From NCBI RefSeq assembly GCF_007655135.1, contig NC_045127.1, positions 22,114,199-22,178,198 of the forward strand: a DNA stretch of 64,000 nucleotides, read 5' to 3'. Within the stretch, counting starts at the first letter, position 1, and each line of letters begins with the position of its first letter. Both the position numbers and the translations under genes were made by a program. Under the pieces are notes generated by a model that made no database searches, was not told the DNA's origin, and worked only from the letters and a program-made list of their open reading frames with translations. The stretch is from Punica granatum (taxonomy: Eukaryota; Streptophyta; Magnoliopsida; Myrtales; Lythraceae). Of this stretch, positions 33,837 to 45,176 are shown one piece after another.

Positions 33837-34329
33837 ATAACTAGATCGGATAATGAACCGGAAGGGGTACGAGTTCATGGGTTTATGGGTCCAACCGGGG
33901 GTTCGATGGGTCGGACCGCACATTTATTTAAAATAAAATAAATATTCATATTATTAAAAAAATTATGATAATTAAAATAAAAGTATGATGATTTTAAAGA
34001 AATACAATAATAGTATAAGAAAGTATTTATATTTAATATTTCTTGCTTCAAAATAAATATTTTATTTTAATAAATACTTAAAAGTAGAGTTAAAAGAACA
34101 AAAAAGTGGTGGTTGCTTGGTTGGTAGTATACTATTATGAGAAGCAAGAGGTCATGAGTTCAAATCCTTACACAACCAACCAATTTTTACATTAAATAGG
34201 AAACCCATAAAACCCATAGAACCGGCCGGTTCAATGAGTCTAGCGGTTCAAAGCTGTAATTTCGATTTTCAGGCGAACCGGACCGGACATGGTGCTGGTT
34301 CCCGGTCCGGTCCGGTTCTGATAACAATG
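33837..34329. mobile_element. hAT-like MITE (CCGGTCCGGT type) with 8-bp TSD
   Basis: The left end is CAGTATTATCATAAC and the right end, on the other strand, CATTGTTATCAGAACCGGAC. The flanking 8 bp are CACTAAAC (33829-33836) and CACTGAAC (34330-34337), 7 of 8 identical, which is the hAT signature. The interior is rich in AACCGG/GGTCCGG and holds a tRNA-like stretch at about 34112-34180 (GGTCATGAGTTCAAATCC). No transposase. Confidence 0.8.
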
Positions 34330-34919
34330 CACTGAACTTTATATATTTGTGTTATCAAATGTAATATTTCTAATTACATGACAACTTAAATATTCTCCAG
34401 CATTATTATGGAAAAAGGTAAGCTTAACTAATAACATATAGAGAACCACTTAATTAGTGTGGATAGTGATTGGCATATCTGTAAGAATTTACTTGTCTAG
34501 AGCCACTCGATCATTGAGCTCTGCATATGAAGAATAAGTTGTTCTGGCACTTCAGGTCGCACTTGTAAATCTTTTATTTGTTTATATTGACGGTTTGAAC
34601 CAGACATGGTGCCGGTTCCTGGTCCGGTCCGGTTCTGATAACAATGCATTGAACTTTATATATTTGTGTTATCAAATGTAATATTTCTAATTACATGACA
34701 ACTTAAATATTCTCCAGCATTATTATGGAAAAAGGTAAGCTTAACTAATAATATATAGAGAACCACTTAATTAGTGTGGATAGTGATTGGCATATCTATA
34801 AGAATTTACTTGTCTAGAGCCACTCGATCATTGAGCTCTGCATATGAAGAATAAGTTGTTCTGGCACTTCAGGTCGCACTTTTAAATCTTTTATTTGTTT
34901 ATATTGACGGTTTGATTTA
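34286..34919 (+). repeat. Tandem 317-bp duplication spanning the hAT right end
   Basis: GACATGGTGC at 34286 recurs at 34603. The whole 317-bp unit (hAT end, TSD, then single-copy DNA through TTGTTTATATTGACGGTTTG) is repeated with only a handful of changes. The second copy therefore has a free hAT right end without a left end. Confidence 0.95.
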
Positions 34920-36378
34920 AAATATATATATATTTATATAAATAATCATTTCTCATGATAATATGATGAGAAAAAATTCACGTGATGATACTCTCTCACT
35001 GCTAAACATCCATACATATAGAACGAAGCATATGGTTGCCACATAGAACATGAGAGGGTTTTCATTACTTGACTTTTGTCACTGCCAATAGGGATGGGAC
35101 GAATAGTGCAATATTATACTGTCATATCGGTATGAAAGTTGAAATGATGAAAGACCATTGATCTCATATTTATGCTTACATTCATAATTAAATTTGATTA
35201 TTATTAGAAAACAAAAGATCAAATAAAGAAAAGTAATGGAGTATTGTGAGAAGGGGTAGGAAGTTGGGTCAAGCATTGGTGTGGGCAAGCACAAGATGAG
35301 AACTTTTCTTCATTCTCGGAGTGCTCTCTTTTACTTACAGAGGATGTTTTCAAGCTTTCATATTTGGTGAGCATTGATGAAGGCATAATGTAAGGAAGTG
35401 GTTCCTACGTTTGAATACGCAACAAAAGTGCACTAGAATTTCAACTTTTGAGTAGGAGGCTTTTATCATAATTAAGGGAGAACTACAAAAATTAGACATT
35501 GGAGTCACGTTAGTACTTCTCATTAAGCAAATGTTGGAAATATTTGTCGAAATGTTTGTAGATATTGAAAATATTTATTTGTTTGTTGAATTAAAGCTCT
35601 GGCTTTGTATAATTTTTAATCACTAGCATTACAAATGCTTGCTTGCTTAATTTGAATTTAGCAAGAGTCCAAAGATAATCGAGAATGTTTTGGACTAAAA
35701 CTCCAAGCAATGGAGTTTGATAGGAACAGTAAGATTGTGGGTCTTTTAGCTATTTATGAAACTAATTGTATGGACCTTATTATAACACCTTAAAGTTTCT
35801 ATGTATTTTACTATATCTTAATAGTTTGATTGTTCTTGGAAGGTACACCCTACACCAACAACACAAAAATTAAAATAAAAGTTTTTCAATTTGGAAATCA
35901 ATATTTTAAATAAAATTTATGATAAAAGCCCTCTGTAATTACTTGATATTGTGAACAATACACAAGGTTTACATTATTCGAACAAATATTGATTTATTTC
36001 TTGATATATTTGTCATGTGAGTTTCATTTTAGAATAATAATACGTGAGGTTAGTGATTTGTTACTTCCTCTACTTTCCTATTATTTTCTATTTTGGCCCC
36101 GTCCTTGCCTACTATTTGTCATTTCTAATACCAGTCAATGATTATTTTCTCAATCCCAGTACCTCTAGCCCACATATGCGCAAGCCTTTCATCTAGTATG
36201 GTTTAATAAGCATAATTGGGAACTAACCCTTTCATATTCCAGGAGGCTGTGCACCTAGGGAAAAAAATGATTCTACCAGAAAGAAGAATGAAAAAAAAAG
36301 ATCCGCTTATAAATAGAAATGGCAAGTAGTAAATAATTTTCTTCCTTATCTGTTTCATTTGTAGATCGTGGAGTATGA
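34920..36378. other. Intergenic DNA, no gene seen
   Basis: AT-rich DNA with only short scattered frames and no recognisable domain, RNA gene or repeat boundary. Confidence 0.5.
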
Positions 36379-36697
36379 GGGTGTGTTCGGTTTCAAAAAA
36401 AAAACTTTTAACTCTACTTAACTTAACTTCACTCACCTTTAATTCAACAACACAATTATTACTTTTTTTCATTTTTCTTCAATTTTTTTAATCGATCAAT
36501 TCAATTTTTAACATTAAATTCTCTCAACTATTCATTACTTTTTCACGATTCAACAACACAATCATTACTTAATAATTACTTTATATCAACCATTCATTAC
36601 TTTTTTACACTTTTTCTCATAATTCAACAATACAATCATTATAAACTAATTAAAATCAAAACTTAACTCAACTCAACTTTAAATCCAAATACATTCT
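36379..36697 (+). mobile_element. Tourist-like MITE copy B
   Basis: It starts GGTGTGTTCGGTTTCAAAAA and ends AACTTTAAATCCAAATACAT. Inside are the family words AATTCAACAACACAATTATT and CACGATTCAACAACACAATC. The TSD is imperfect (TGA versus TAA). Confidence 0.6.
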
Positions 36698-36699
36698 TA

Positions 36700-37645
36700 A
36701 CCTTTCTTGTTCGATGCTAAATCTACTGATTCAATCTTAGAGGACAAAGATAGACAAGAACTCCCCTTCGAGCAAAACTTATCACTTTGATCATACCGCA
36801 TTCTTTCAAGCTTGTTTCCATGACCACCTCATGTATAACCTGCAGCCTGGAAGGCACTCATGACGTCATCTTGTTCAAGAGGAAAATGAACCTAATCACT
36901 AATCAAGCCGACATCAATGACGGAATCAGAGACATATCGCTAGTGTCGACATGACATTATCCTTTCTAATATTTTATTATTCACAAAAAATAATATTATA
37001 ATTATTGCATGAGGATGATCGATTGAGACTCGAAGTAGTATGTACATGTGGCTCGTGCGCCCCAGACCAAAGTCGCGTGGTCTCCGCCATTTTAAAGCCG
37101 CAACCCCATTGAAATTTGTCCTTTTATTATCTTTTCTTTCTTCAACTTTTTTCCTTCGTTCTTTTATTATTGTTTCAGAAAATTTGGGCCCCACAGATCG
37201 CTCGTTTTCTCTCAATAAAATCTCGGGTGGGCCCATCTGTTCGGAGACTGAATCGATAAGTTGACACGTCAAGGTCACAAAAAAGCAGGGCCTGATCTGA
37301 TGGTTGCAATAATTCAACCCCTCAGACACTGTCGGGTCTGATTGGTCGACAAGGACCATCGTCAAAATCTAGTCCCTTCCGATTTTGTTTAGGTGTGGGG
37401 CCGGGCCCACCTCGTAAAGGCTACGGTTTGATTTTCTTTAGGCAGTTAATAATTTAATTAATTTGGCATTTTTCTCCGTCAATATTGGGCCAGTCCCTTG
37501 AGGGGACCCATCTCGGCACCCTCTATGCCTCTAGGCCGTCAGACCAACTTCTGGGTTGATCCGAAGGCCCACGATGCCCAGGCGGTTCCCCATGGATTTG
37601 ATCGATTTCTACATTATTAATCACACGTTTTCGCCGGACAATTAA
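36700..37645. other. Intergenic DNA with a GC-richer patch
   Basis: The part at about 37035-37400 has several GGGCC/GGCCC words and a GTGGGGCCGGGCCCACC near-palindrome at about 37395-37411. It is promoter-like in composition, but no gene follows on either strand within reach. Confidence 0.4.
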
Positions 37646-38736
37646 GTATGTGTTTGGTTCTGAAGTAATATTAATTAGTCTATTTTAGAGGAGGTAATTC
37701 GTGTCGTGTCGTGTCTAAACGGGTTTATGTAATCGAAGTCATAACTCATAGATGACACGATTATTAAATGAGTCAGGTTTTGAAAACACGAATACGACCT
37801 ATCCTTGTCAACCTGGACACGATACGTATAAACATGTTTATCGAAACGTGTCATAATAGGTACACATATCCATACACGACACAATTATAACCGGTTACCC
37901 GGACACGTTAACCCAACCTATTTATCCGATCAACCTAATTACCCGGACACGTTAACATGACATGTTTAACTAAGTTCGCAATGAACCTGTGACCTATTTA
38001 CCCGGTTATCGAACCTGTGACATGTTTACCCAGACACATTAACACATTAACACATTAACACCTTAACGCGACCTATTTTCCAAAAATAAATGAGAAGAAA
38101 AAAGAATAATTAAATGTACAAGCTATCACTCAAGTCTTCCAAAAACCTTTGTTACACTAATCCAAAATACAAATTCAAGAAACGGGGCATCTCAACTAAA
38201 ACATTCTCAGGGGGCAGCCACTACTTACACCAAGATTTTGCTGATTTTGAAACAAGGAACCGCCAGTGCAATTCATAAAAAAATGTATGTTTTGCCTAAC
38301 TAAAGGAAAAAGCAACTACATATCAGAAGGCTTGGCTCGAATATATCCCCAGCACTTGCGTCCGCTCCCCAATAGAGTGGTGTATTTCATTTTGATACAC
38401 ACAGAAGTTGTCTGCAACCCCCTACAAATTGGAAGAAAGTTTTGAGACAGACATGGAGGATGAAAAGCATCTAATTCAAAAGATCGTGAAAAGCAATCAA
38501 ATATCATTCGATTAAGAAAACAAGTAAGCTTGGATTCCCAAATTTAAAATTTGACATTATTAATCTCATTATGCAGAAACCAAACTTTGCAGAATGAAGC
38601 AAAATCAGTGAAAATCCATTTCGTGAACCATGGAAGAAATCGAATGAAGCAAAACAATGAAGAATATGAGGAGGAATTTTTGATCCACTAAGCAATTTCT
38701 ATGCCAGCTAAAGGATTACTTCATTCTGGAATTTAA

Positions 38737-39051
38737 CATCCCGTTTGGTTTTACAATCAAGTTTTTAAAATTTTAACTTTAACTTTAACTCTATTCACTA
38801 CACAACAAAAATCAACAACATAAATATTACTTTTTCCTTTTTCTTCAATTTTTTAACTATTCAATTCAATTTTTAATACTAAATTCTCTCAATTATCCAT
38901 TACTTTTTTTACAATTCAACAATACAATCATTACTTTTTCTTAACTATTTATTACTTTTTCATACTTTTTCTCATAATTCAACAATATAATCATTACAAC
39001 ATAATTAAAATCAAAACTCAACTCTACTTAACTTTAAAACCAAACATACTA
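38737..39051 (+). mobile_element. Tourist-like MITE copy C with TAA TSD
   Basis: It is bounded by TAA at 38734-38736 and 39052-39054. The ends are CATCCCGTTTGGTTTTAC and, inverted, TAGTATGTTTGGTTTTAAAG. Interior words AATTCAACAATACAATCATT recur. It lies inside the hAT-like element at 37686-39960. Confidence 0.72.
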
Positions 39052-39279
39052 TAATTCTACATAAACAAGATACTAAATCAACCAAGTTTGGTCCCAGCAA
39101 ATAACAAATCTATCCCAAGTCATGAACTTCAATCAGCAGCAGCACGAAAACGAGGAATTAGCAACAAAACAAATCAATAAAAATCATTGATTTTTAAGTG
39201 AAAAATGAAAATCAATAAGAAGCAAACAAGTAGCAGAGCTCTACAACTCTCACTAAGAGATATTCCATTCCATGGAATT

Positions 39280-39600
39280 GTTGATGGGTCGAGGGCTCGA
39301 CGGTTGTGGGGTCGCAGTCGCGATCGCAGGGTCGAGGTTGTGGGGTCGAGCCTAGGTCGAGGTAGCGCAATCGAGGTGAGGTCGTCTTCGTCTGAGGTCG
39401 AGATAATGTCATCTTCGTTTGAAGTCGAGGTGAAGTCGTCTTCGTCTGAGGTCGGAGAGAGTGCTCGAGGTCGAGGGCTCGAGGGTTGAGGGTGGGGGTC
39501 GGGGTCAATGTCGCGAGGTTGAACCGGAGTCGAGGTCACGGGGTTGAGTCGGGGTCGAGGTCACGCGATCGAGGTGACTCAGATGAAGTCGTCTTTGTCT
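39280..39600. repeat. Imprecise GGTCGAGGT / GTCGTCTTCGTCTGA repeat block
   Basis: GTCGTCTTCGTCTGAGGTCG occurs at about 39382 and 39436, with a variant in between (GTCATCTTCGTTTGAAGTCG) and another at 39588. GTCGAGG words surround them. On the - strand the frame reads Thr/Ser/Pro/Asp repeats (39539-39174), which is repetitive text, not a recognised protein. Confidence 0.7.
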
Positions 39601-40215
39601 GAGACACTGAGTGTTGTCGCGCGGAAGGGAAGAAGGTGGAAGCTGGAACCTAGAAGGATTCGAAGGAAATTAGGTTAGGGATCTTAGGGTTACCTAAGGA
39701 TATTTTGGTAAATTCAAATACATAAACGGGTTAACGGGTTATATAATTATAATAACACGATTAAACACGTCTAAATAAACATATTTAATTGTGTATAATC
39801 GGATTACACGGGTTTAACCCGTTAAGACACGCTTATTAACCGTGTCTAAACCGATTTGACTCGTTTAGATCGAATATCAAAAATGCCCAACCCAAACTTG
39901 TTTAACTCCATGTCATATCCAAGTTGTGTAATCGTGTCGTGTCAACTATTGTCGGCCCTACTCTATTCCACTTATCTTCAATTCAACAACACAATTACTA
40001 CTTTTTTCTTTTTTTCTTCAATTTTTTTATCTTAACTATCATTTAATTCAATTTTTAATATAAAATTCTCTCAACTATTCTTTACTTATTCCACAATTCA
40101 ACAGTACAATCATTACTTTCTCTCAATTATTCATTACTTTTTTCAACTTTTTTTTTCATAATTCAATAATACAATCATTACAACTCCAAATAAATATAAT
40201 TATTTATAATTGGAA

Positions 40216-40489
40216 TGGAGTTTGGTTTGTAGTAATTTTTTTTGTTTACTTCTCTTTAATTCCACTTATCTTCAATTCATCAATACAATTATTACTTTTT
40301 TTTTCTTCACTCTTTTTATCTATCATTCAATTCAATTTTTAATACTAAAATATCTCAACTATTCATTACACTTTTCATGATTCAACAACACAATCATTAC
40401 TTTCTCTCAATTATCCATTAATATTTTTACACTTTTTTTCATAATTTAAAACATAATTATTTTTTTTCCCTTCACCTTATTATTACAAC

Positions 40490-40527
<38 letters not shown>

Positions 40528-40558
40528 GGAAAACACAACTCTATTTCTAAACAAAGCC
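40216..40558 (+). mobile_element. Tourist-like MITE copy E (diverged)
   Basis: It begins near GGAGTTTGGTTTGTAG and contains the family words CTTCAATTCATCAATACAAT and ATTCAACAACACAATCATTA. It ends near CTATTTCTAAACAAAGCC after an (AT)n tract (about 40494-40524). Borders are uncertain. Confidence 0.45.
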
Positions 40559-40561
40559 TAA

Positions 40562-41269
40562 AGGCCTATTTGGTTAAAGAAATTTTGTTAACTCTATTCA
40601 ATTTTACTCCACTTATTTTCAATTCAACAACACTATTATTACTTTTTCATTTTTCTTTAATTTTTTTAACAATTCAATTCAATTTTTAATACTAAATTCT
40701 TTCAACTATCCATTACTTTTTCCACAATTCAACAACACAATCATTACTTTCTCCTAACTATTCATTACTTTTTGGGGTTTCTACCTAAAATAACCCATGA
40801 TTTGTCCGTTTTGTCAAATTTATCCTATACTTTTTTTTGTCAAATCTATCATATAGTTTACTTTTTGCATCAAATCTATCTTGGCGTTATCTTTTCCATC
40901 AACATCTAACGGCCGTGCTGACGTGGCACGTGGAGAGATAGTGGGCCACACTTGCCACGTGGGCGCCACGTCAGCACGGCCGTTAGATGTCGACTGAAAA
41001 GATAACGCCGAGATAGATTTGATGCAAAAAGTAAACCATGTGATAGATTTAACAAAAAAAACATATGATAGATTTGACAAAACGGGCAAACCATGGGCCA
41101 TTTTAGGTAAATACCCCTTACTTTTTTCATAATTCAACAACACAAACATTACTTTCTTTCAACTATTCATTATGTTTTTACATTTTTTCTTATAATTCAA
41201 CAACATAATCATTACAAACCAATTAAAACCAAAACTCAACTCTACTCAACTCTAAAACCAAACACAACC
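40562..41269 (+). mobile_element. Tourist-like (PIF/Harbinger-derived) MITE copy F, split by a Mutator-like MITE
   Basis: TAA flanks it at 40559-40561 and 41270-41272. The left end AGGCCTATTTGGTTAAAG and the inverted right end GGTTGTGTTTGGTTTTAGAG resemble Tourist termini (GGSNNTGTTTGGTT). Typical internal words are AATTCAACAACACAATCATT and CAACTATTCATTACTTTTT. About 355 bp remain after removing the 344-bp insertion at 40774-41117 and its duplicated 9 bp. No coding capacity. Confidence 0.75.
40774..41117. mobile_element. 344-bp Mutator-like foldback MITE with 9-bp TSD
   Basis: Ends: GGGGTTTCTACCTAAAATAA and, inverted, GGGGTATTTACCTAAAATGG, with the match continuing to near the centre (GACGTGGC...GCCACGTC), so almost the whole element folds back. 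The perfect TSD TTACTTTTT is at 40765-40773 and 41118-41126. The central loop has ACGTG cores (G-box-like GCACGTGG and CCACGTGG). No coding. Confidence 0.88.
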
Positions 41270-41272
41270 TAA

Positions 41273-41641
41273 GAGTTTCTAAATTCGTTATTCATTGAGA
41301 AACAATCCGTACTTTTTTTATTAAATATTAGGATTTACATTAAATTGTAATATTCATATAGACTTAATTTGTAACTGAAAAAATGGCCATGTATTTATTT
41401 TCTTATCGTGTATACTATAAAAGGCCATGTAATGTTCCATTTTTTAACTATCTAGTTTCAGTACACGAATGCTCTGCAACAAAATTTCAAGTTACATATA
41501 AGATGAGGTCAAGCATAGTATAGACTTAAGTATCTTTGCGGCAAAAAAAAAAGAGGATAGTATAGACTTCAAGGTTCCTGGTAAGGAAAAATTTGTCCTA
41601 GAGATATATTGTTTGTTCGGGTCCATCTTGCATGGGGTTTT
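41273..41641. other. Short AT-rich spacer before the old Copia element
   Basis: Nothing recognisable. Confidence 0.5.
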
Positions 41642-43515
41642 TGTTAGAAAACCGATCGCGTGCGCAGCGAAAAGTTTATATTCGGTAAAAATCAAATTTT
41701 AATCGTGTGCTCATCAAAAACTCCAAGATCAAATCTTAATTCAAGAATCGCCTTCTAATGAATATATAACATCACATGTTGAATCCACAAAAAAAGTTAA
41801 GAACTTTAGACTAACTTTGTCGATTCGAGTCGATCAAAATAACCGTCCAAGTGTCCGCCCTTTAGCTCGTCCACACAAGCGTGTCACCATCGAGTATAGG
41901 TCCCTCTCGACCTGTACACTCTGATCTAGGTCACCAATCTCGAGCGGAATCGTCATGGAAGGAAAGGACCTCTTTAAGGACGTCAAGGACAACACTGAAA
42001 TGCTGAACCGAATTCGACGAAGACTCCGATCAGTCTAGGGGAGCATGTTGCTAGCTGAGGACTCTCGATCGAACCCTCCTCTCTCTCTTTCTCTCTAATT
42101 TGGGTCTTATTGATAAAAGCGCTCTTAGGTTAAGAGCAAGATCATATCTATATATATCTTTACCCTAGGGATTCAAACACAATTATTAATTAATCCAATT
42201 AATTAATAAATCACAAGTAAGTTCTCATACTTTTAGTCATCCAATGACTTGCCCTTTTAATAAAAGAGAAAGACCAAACTAGTCATTGACACAGGTTTCC
42301 ATTAACAAATAATCTATTTATAGAAACTCTCCAAATGAGGAAACCTTCATATTTCCTTAATTAGATTTATCCTTGATGTTGAACTCAGCTTCAGGATGTG
42401 CTAGCACCCTTGCAACCACATTGCAAGTCTTGTTCGATAATTAATTTATAATTAACTTCCTTAATTATAATTAATTCGTTTCTTGATTTAGACACTCTCA
42501 ATGTGTGTGACTAACTAGGTTCATCACCAAATGACAATGAGATTATAATGTTAACTCATTTGACATTACCAGAAACTCTTTCTATAACTAAAAGCATAAT
42601 TCCCAAAATGCCATTGGTTCCCAAAGTTCACGTGTGACGCCGAGCATCATATCATGACAATCTAAATGGTGACGAATGTATAATTGAAACATAATGACGA
42701 ACCTCTAATCATATGTGCCATGCACTGAGTCACTTCACTACAAGATCTCAATTTAGCCAGAGCTACGGTAAATGCCAAATCCTATAGCTGATCATATGGA
42801 TTCTCTGATTTCATTTTTAGATCTGTAGAACTAGAACAAAAACTCTTTTCTATTCTAGTCTATCTATCCCGACCAAGGATTTCTCGATCTAGAGCAAAAC
42901 ACACATCCATAGGACCTTTTTCCTGTTTACTTAGGTTAGTAAATCTCGTCTTGATCGGACACCTACCTTCAAGTATAACTAACTATAACCATTATCTACT
43001 GAATACTCATGTTAAGCACAAATGCATTAGCAGTAGGAAATCCTAATCACATATACATGAGATAGCGTTCTATCTCAGATCTAAGGACTATATGCACTAA
43101 TACGATCCAGATAACATTCATTGACATAAGTAAATGACCATATGAATATTATCTGCACGTCATGTTCGACTGCTTATCATATAAGCATCCACATGTCTGT
43201 TTTGATAACAGTTATCATATAGCATGAGACTCATTATTCCATCTTCATACTAATCATGGATACAGATAAAGATCACAATCTATTCGGAGAAATAATGTCC
43301 AGTTAAGACTCCTACGATCGTGAACAGTTTAAAAATATTCATACCAAATTATTTCGTCACTCATATTCTAAACTTTTTAAGAATGAAGCATTCAAAATAT
43401 CTTAAGGACTTTATTCTAATAAGTATAGACAATATACGAATAATAGAATAAACTTTATTTCCATAAAAGGAATTATCCAAATACATAAACCCGGCTCTAG
43501 GGCATATCACTAACA
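41642..43515 (-). repeat. 3' LTR of the old Copia element
   Basis: 1874 bp, TGTTAGAAAAC...GGCATATCACTAACA on the + strand. It parallels 47621-49507 over its full length. Confidence 0.92.
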
Positions 43516-43531
43516 ATCTCCCACTCGCACT
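43516..43531 (-). other. Polypurine tract of the old Copia element
   Basis: On the - strand GCGAGTGGGAGATT lies directly before the 3'LTR, where plus-strand DNA synthesis would be primed. Confidence 0.75.
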
Positions 43532-45176
43532 AGAGCTACTCAGTACAGTATCTAAGACTCATCTTCTCAAGATGTTTCTCTAGCTGATGTTGCGTCATGG
43601 CTTTCATGAGTGGATTAGCGACATCGTCCATTGAAATTACTTTCTGCCCGGCTACATTGCCTATTCCAATAATCTCCCTGATAATATGATATATTCTCTC
43701 AATGTGTTTGGACTTTTAATGTGATCTTGGTTCCTTTGCCTGAGCGATTGCTCCAATATTGTCACGGTACAGCTTTACTTGTGACGATATGGAGGGAACA
43801 ACACCGAACTCTATCACAAACTTCCGAATCCGAATGACCTCATTCGTTGCATCAGATGCAGTAATATGCTCAGCCTTTGTAGTAGAATCTGCGGTTGTCT
43901 CTTATTTGGAACTCTTCCAGCTAACTGCACCTTCATTATAGGTGAATATATAACTGGAGATGGATTTTTTATCATCCACATCTGACTGAAAATCAGAATC
44001 CTGTAAACCCGTATAGTCTCAACTCATCTCCGTATACCAGAACCATATCCTTAGTCTTTCTCAAATACTTAAGGATGTTCTTGACAACAGACCAATGATC
44101 AAGTCTTGGGTTGGATTAATACCTGCTAGTCACACTAATAGCATACGTAATATCTCGCCTTGTACAGAGCATATCGTACATCAGACCACCTATAGTTGAA
44201 GCATAAGGTACCTGTGCCATCTTCTCTCTCTCTTCAGGAGTCTTGGGAGACATTGCTTTAGAGAGATGGATATGGTGTCTCATAGAGAGCAATCCTCTTC
44301 TGGACTCTTGCATGTTGAACTTCTTCAACACCTTATCTAGATACAGGGACTGTGATAGACCTATCAATCTCTTCGGTCTATCTCTATAGATCGGAATACC
44401 CAAAATATAGGTTGCTTCTCCCAAATCCTTCATGGAGAAAGCATTAGACAACTAGACCTTTACAAAAGTGAGCATGCCAACGTCATTACCCATCAGTAGA
44501 ATGTCATCCACATATAATACAAGAAAGGCAATCATGCTCCCACTAGCTTTCTTATACACACATGGCTCATCTTCGTTCTTGATGAAGCCAAAGGACTTTA
44601 CAGCCTCATCAAAACACCGATTCCAGCTCCTCGAAGCCTGCATGAGACCATAAATGGAGCTCTTAAGCTTGCAACCTTGGACCTATCCTTGGATTCAAAA
44701 CCCTTGGGTTAGTCCATGAATATGTCTTCCTCAATGTATCCATTAAGGGCGGTCTTGACATCCATCTTTCAAAACTCATAATCATAGTGCGCAACAATGG
44801 CTAACATTATCCTGATGGACTTTAGTATAGCTACAGTCAAGAAAAAGTCTCCTTATAATCAACTCCCTGCCTCTAGCGATATCCCTTCGCCACTAGCCTA
44901 GCTTTATAGATCTCCACCTTCCCATCAGCACCAATCTTCCTCTTGAACATACCCAAAATGAGAGTAATCATCGGTAAAGGTGATGGAGTAGGAATAACCA
45001 CCCCTAGCCACTTCACTAAATGGACCACATACATCACTATGTATGAGTTCTAAAATTTCTTTAGCCCTATCCATTTGTCCCACAAACAGAGTCGTAGTCC
45101 TCTTGTCTTGAAAACAAGACTCGCAAGTTGGATTAGGTTCAGAACCCAATGGAACTATAAGTCTCATCTTCTCCAA
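43532..45176 (-). pseudogene. Copia pol remnant (integrase start fused to RT and RNase H)
   Basis: In - strand order: CESCFQDKRT and ILELIHSDVCGPF with YSITFTDDYSHFGYV (zinc-binding and first D of integrase, 45176-44940), then a jump straight into the RT (KASLVAKGYR, DVKTALNG near 44760). Then SRSWNRCFDEAVKSFGF, VLYVDDILLMG (44643-44452), FSMKDLGEATYILGIPIYRD (44451-44116), then RNase H pieces to about 43560. Most of integrase and the RT N-terminus are deleted; several stops and frameshifts follow. Inactive. Confidence 0.9.

Larger units (their letters stand above)
37686..39960. mobile_element. hAT-like non-autonomous element (CGTGTCGTGTC type), 2.3 kb
   Basis: The left end is TAGAGGAGGTAATTCGTGTC; the right end on the other strand is TAGGGCCGACAATAGTTGAC. 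The flanking 8-mers are GTCTATTT and CTCTATTC, 6 of 8 alike. Subterminal regions are full of ACACG, CCCGGACACGTTAAC and GGGTTAACGGGTT words. The interior has no transposase frame, but a leader-like GC-rich block (39280-39700) and a nested Tourist-like MITE (38737-39051). Assignment is by ends and TSD size. Confidence 0.65.
37646..40197 (+). mobile_element. Tourist-like MITE copy D, split by a hAT-like insertion
   Basis: The left piece is 37646-37685, starting GTATGTGTTTGGTTCTG after TAA. The right piece is 39961 to about 40197 (CCACTTATCTTCAATTCAAC, then the usual ACAATCATTACAACTCCAAAT). The two pieces join into a normal family member once 37686-39960 is removed. The right end is eroded. Confidence 0.5.

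Noticed and set aside
34112..34180. tRNA gene
   Set aside because: Only a box B-like GAGTTCAAATCC and a vague D-arm are present; no cloverleaf could be drawn. Kept as a tRNA-like scrap inside the hAT MITE.
39174..39539. 121-codon Thr/Ser/Pro/Asp-rich - strand protein
   Set aside because: It is the translation of a GTCGAGGT/GTCGTCTTC DNA repeat in a transposon interior.
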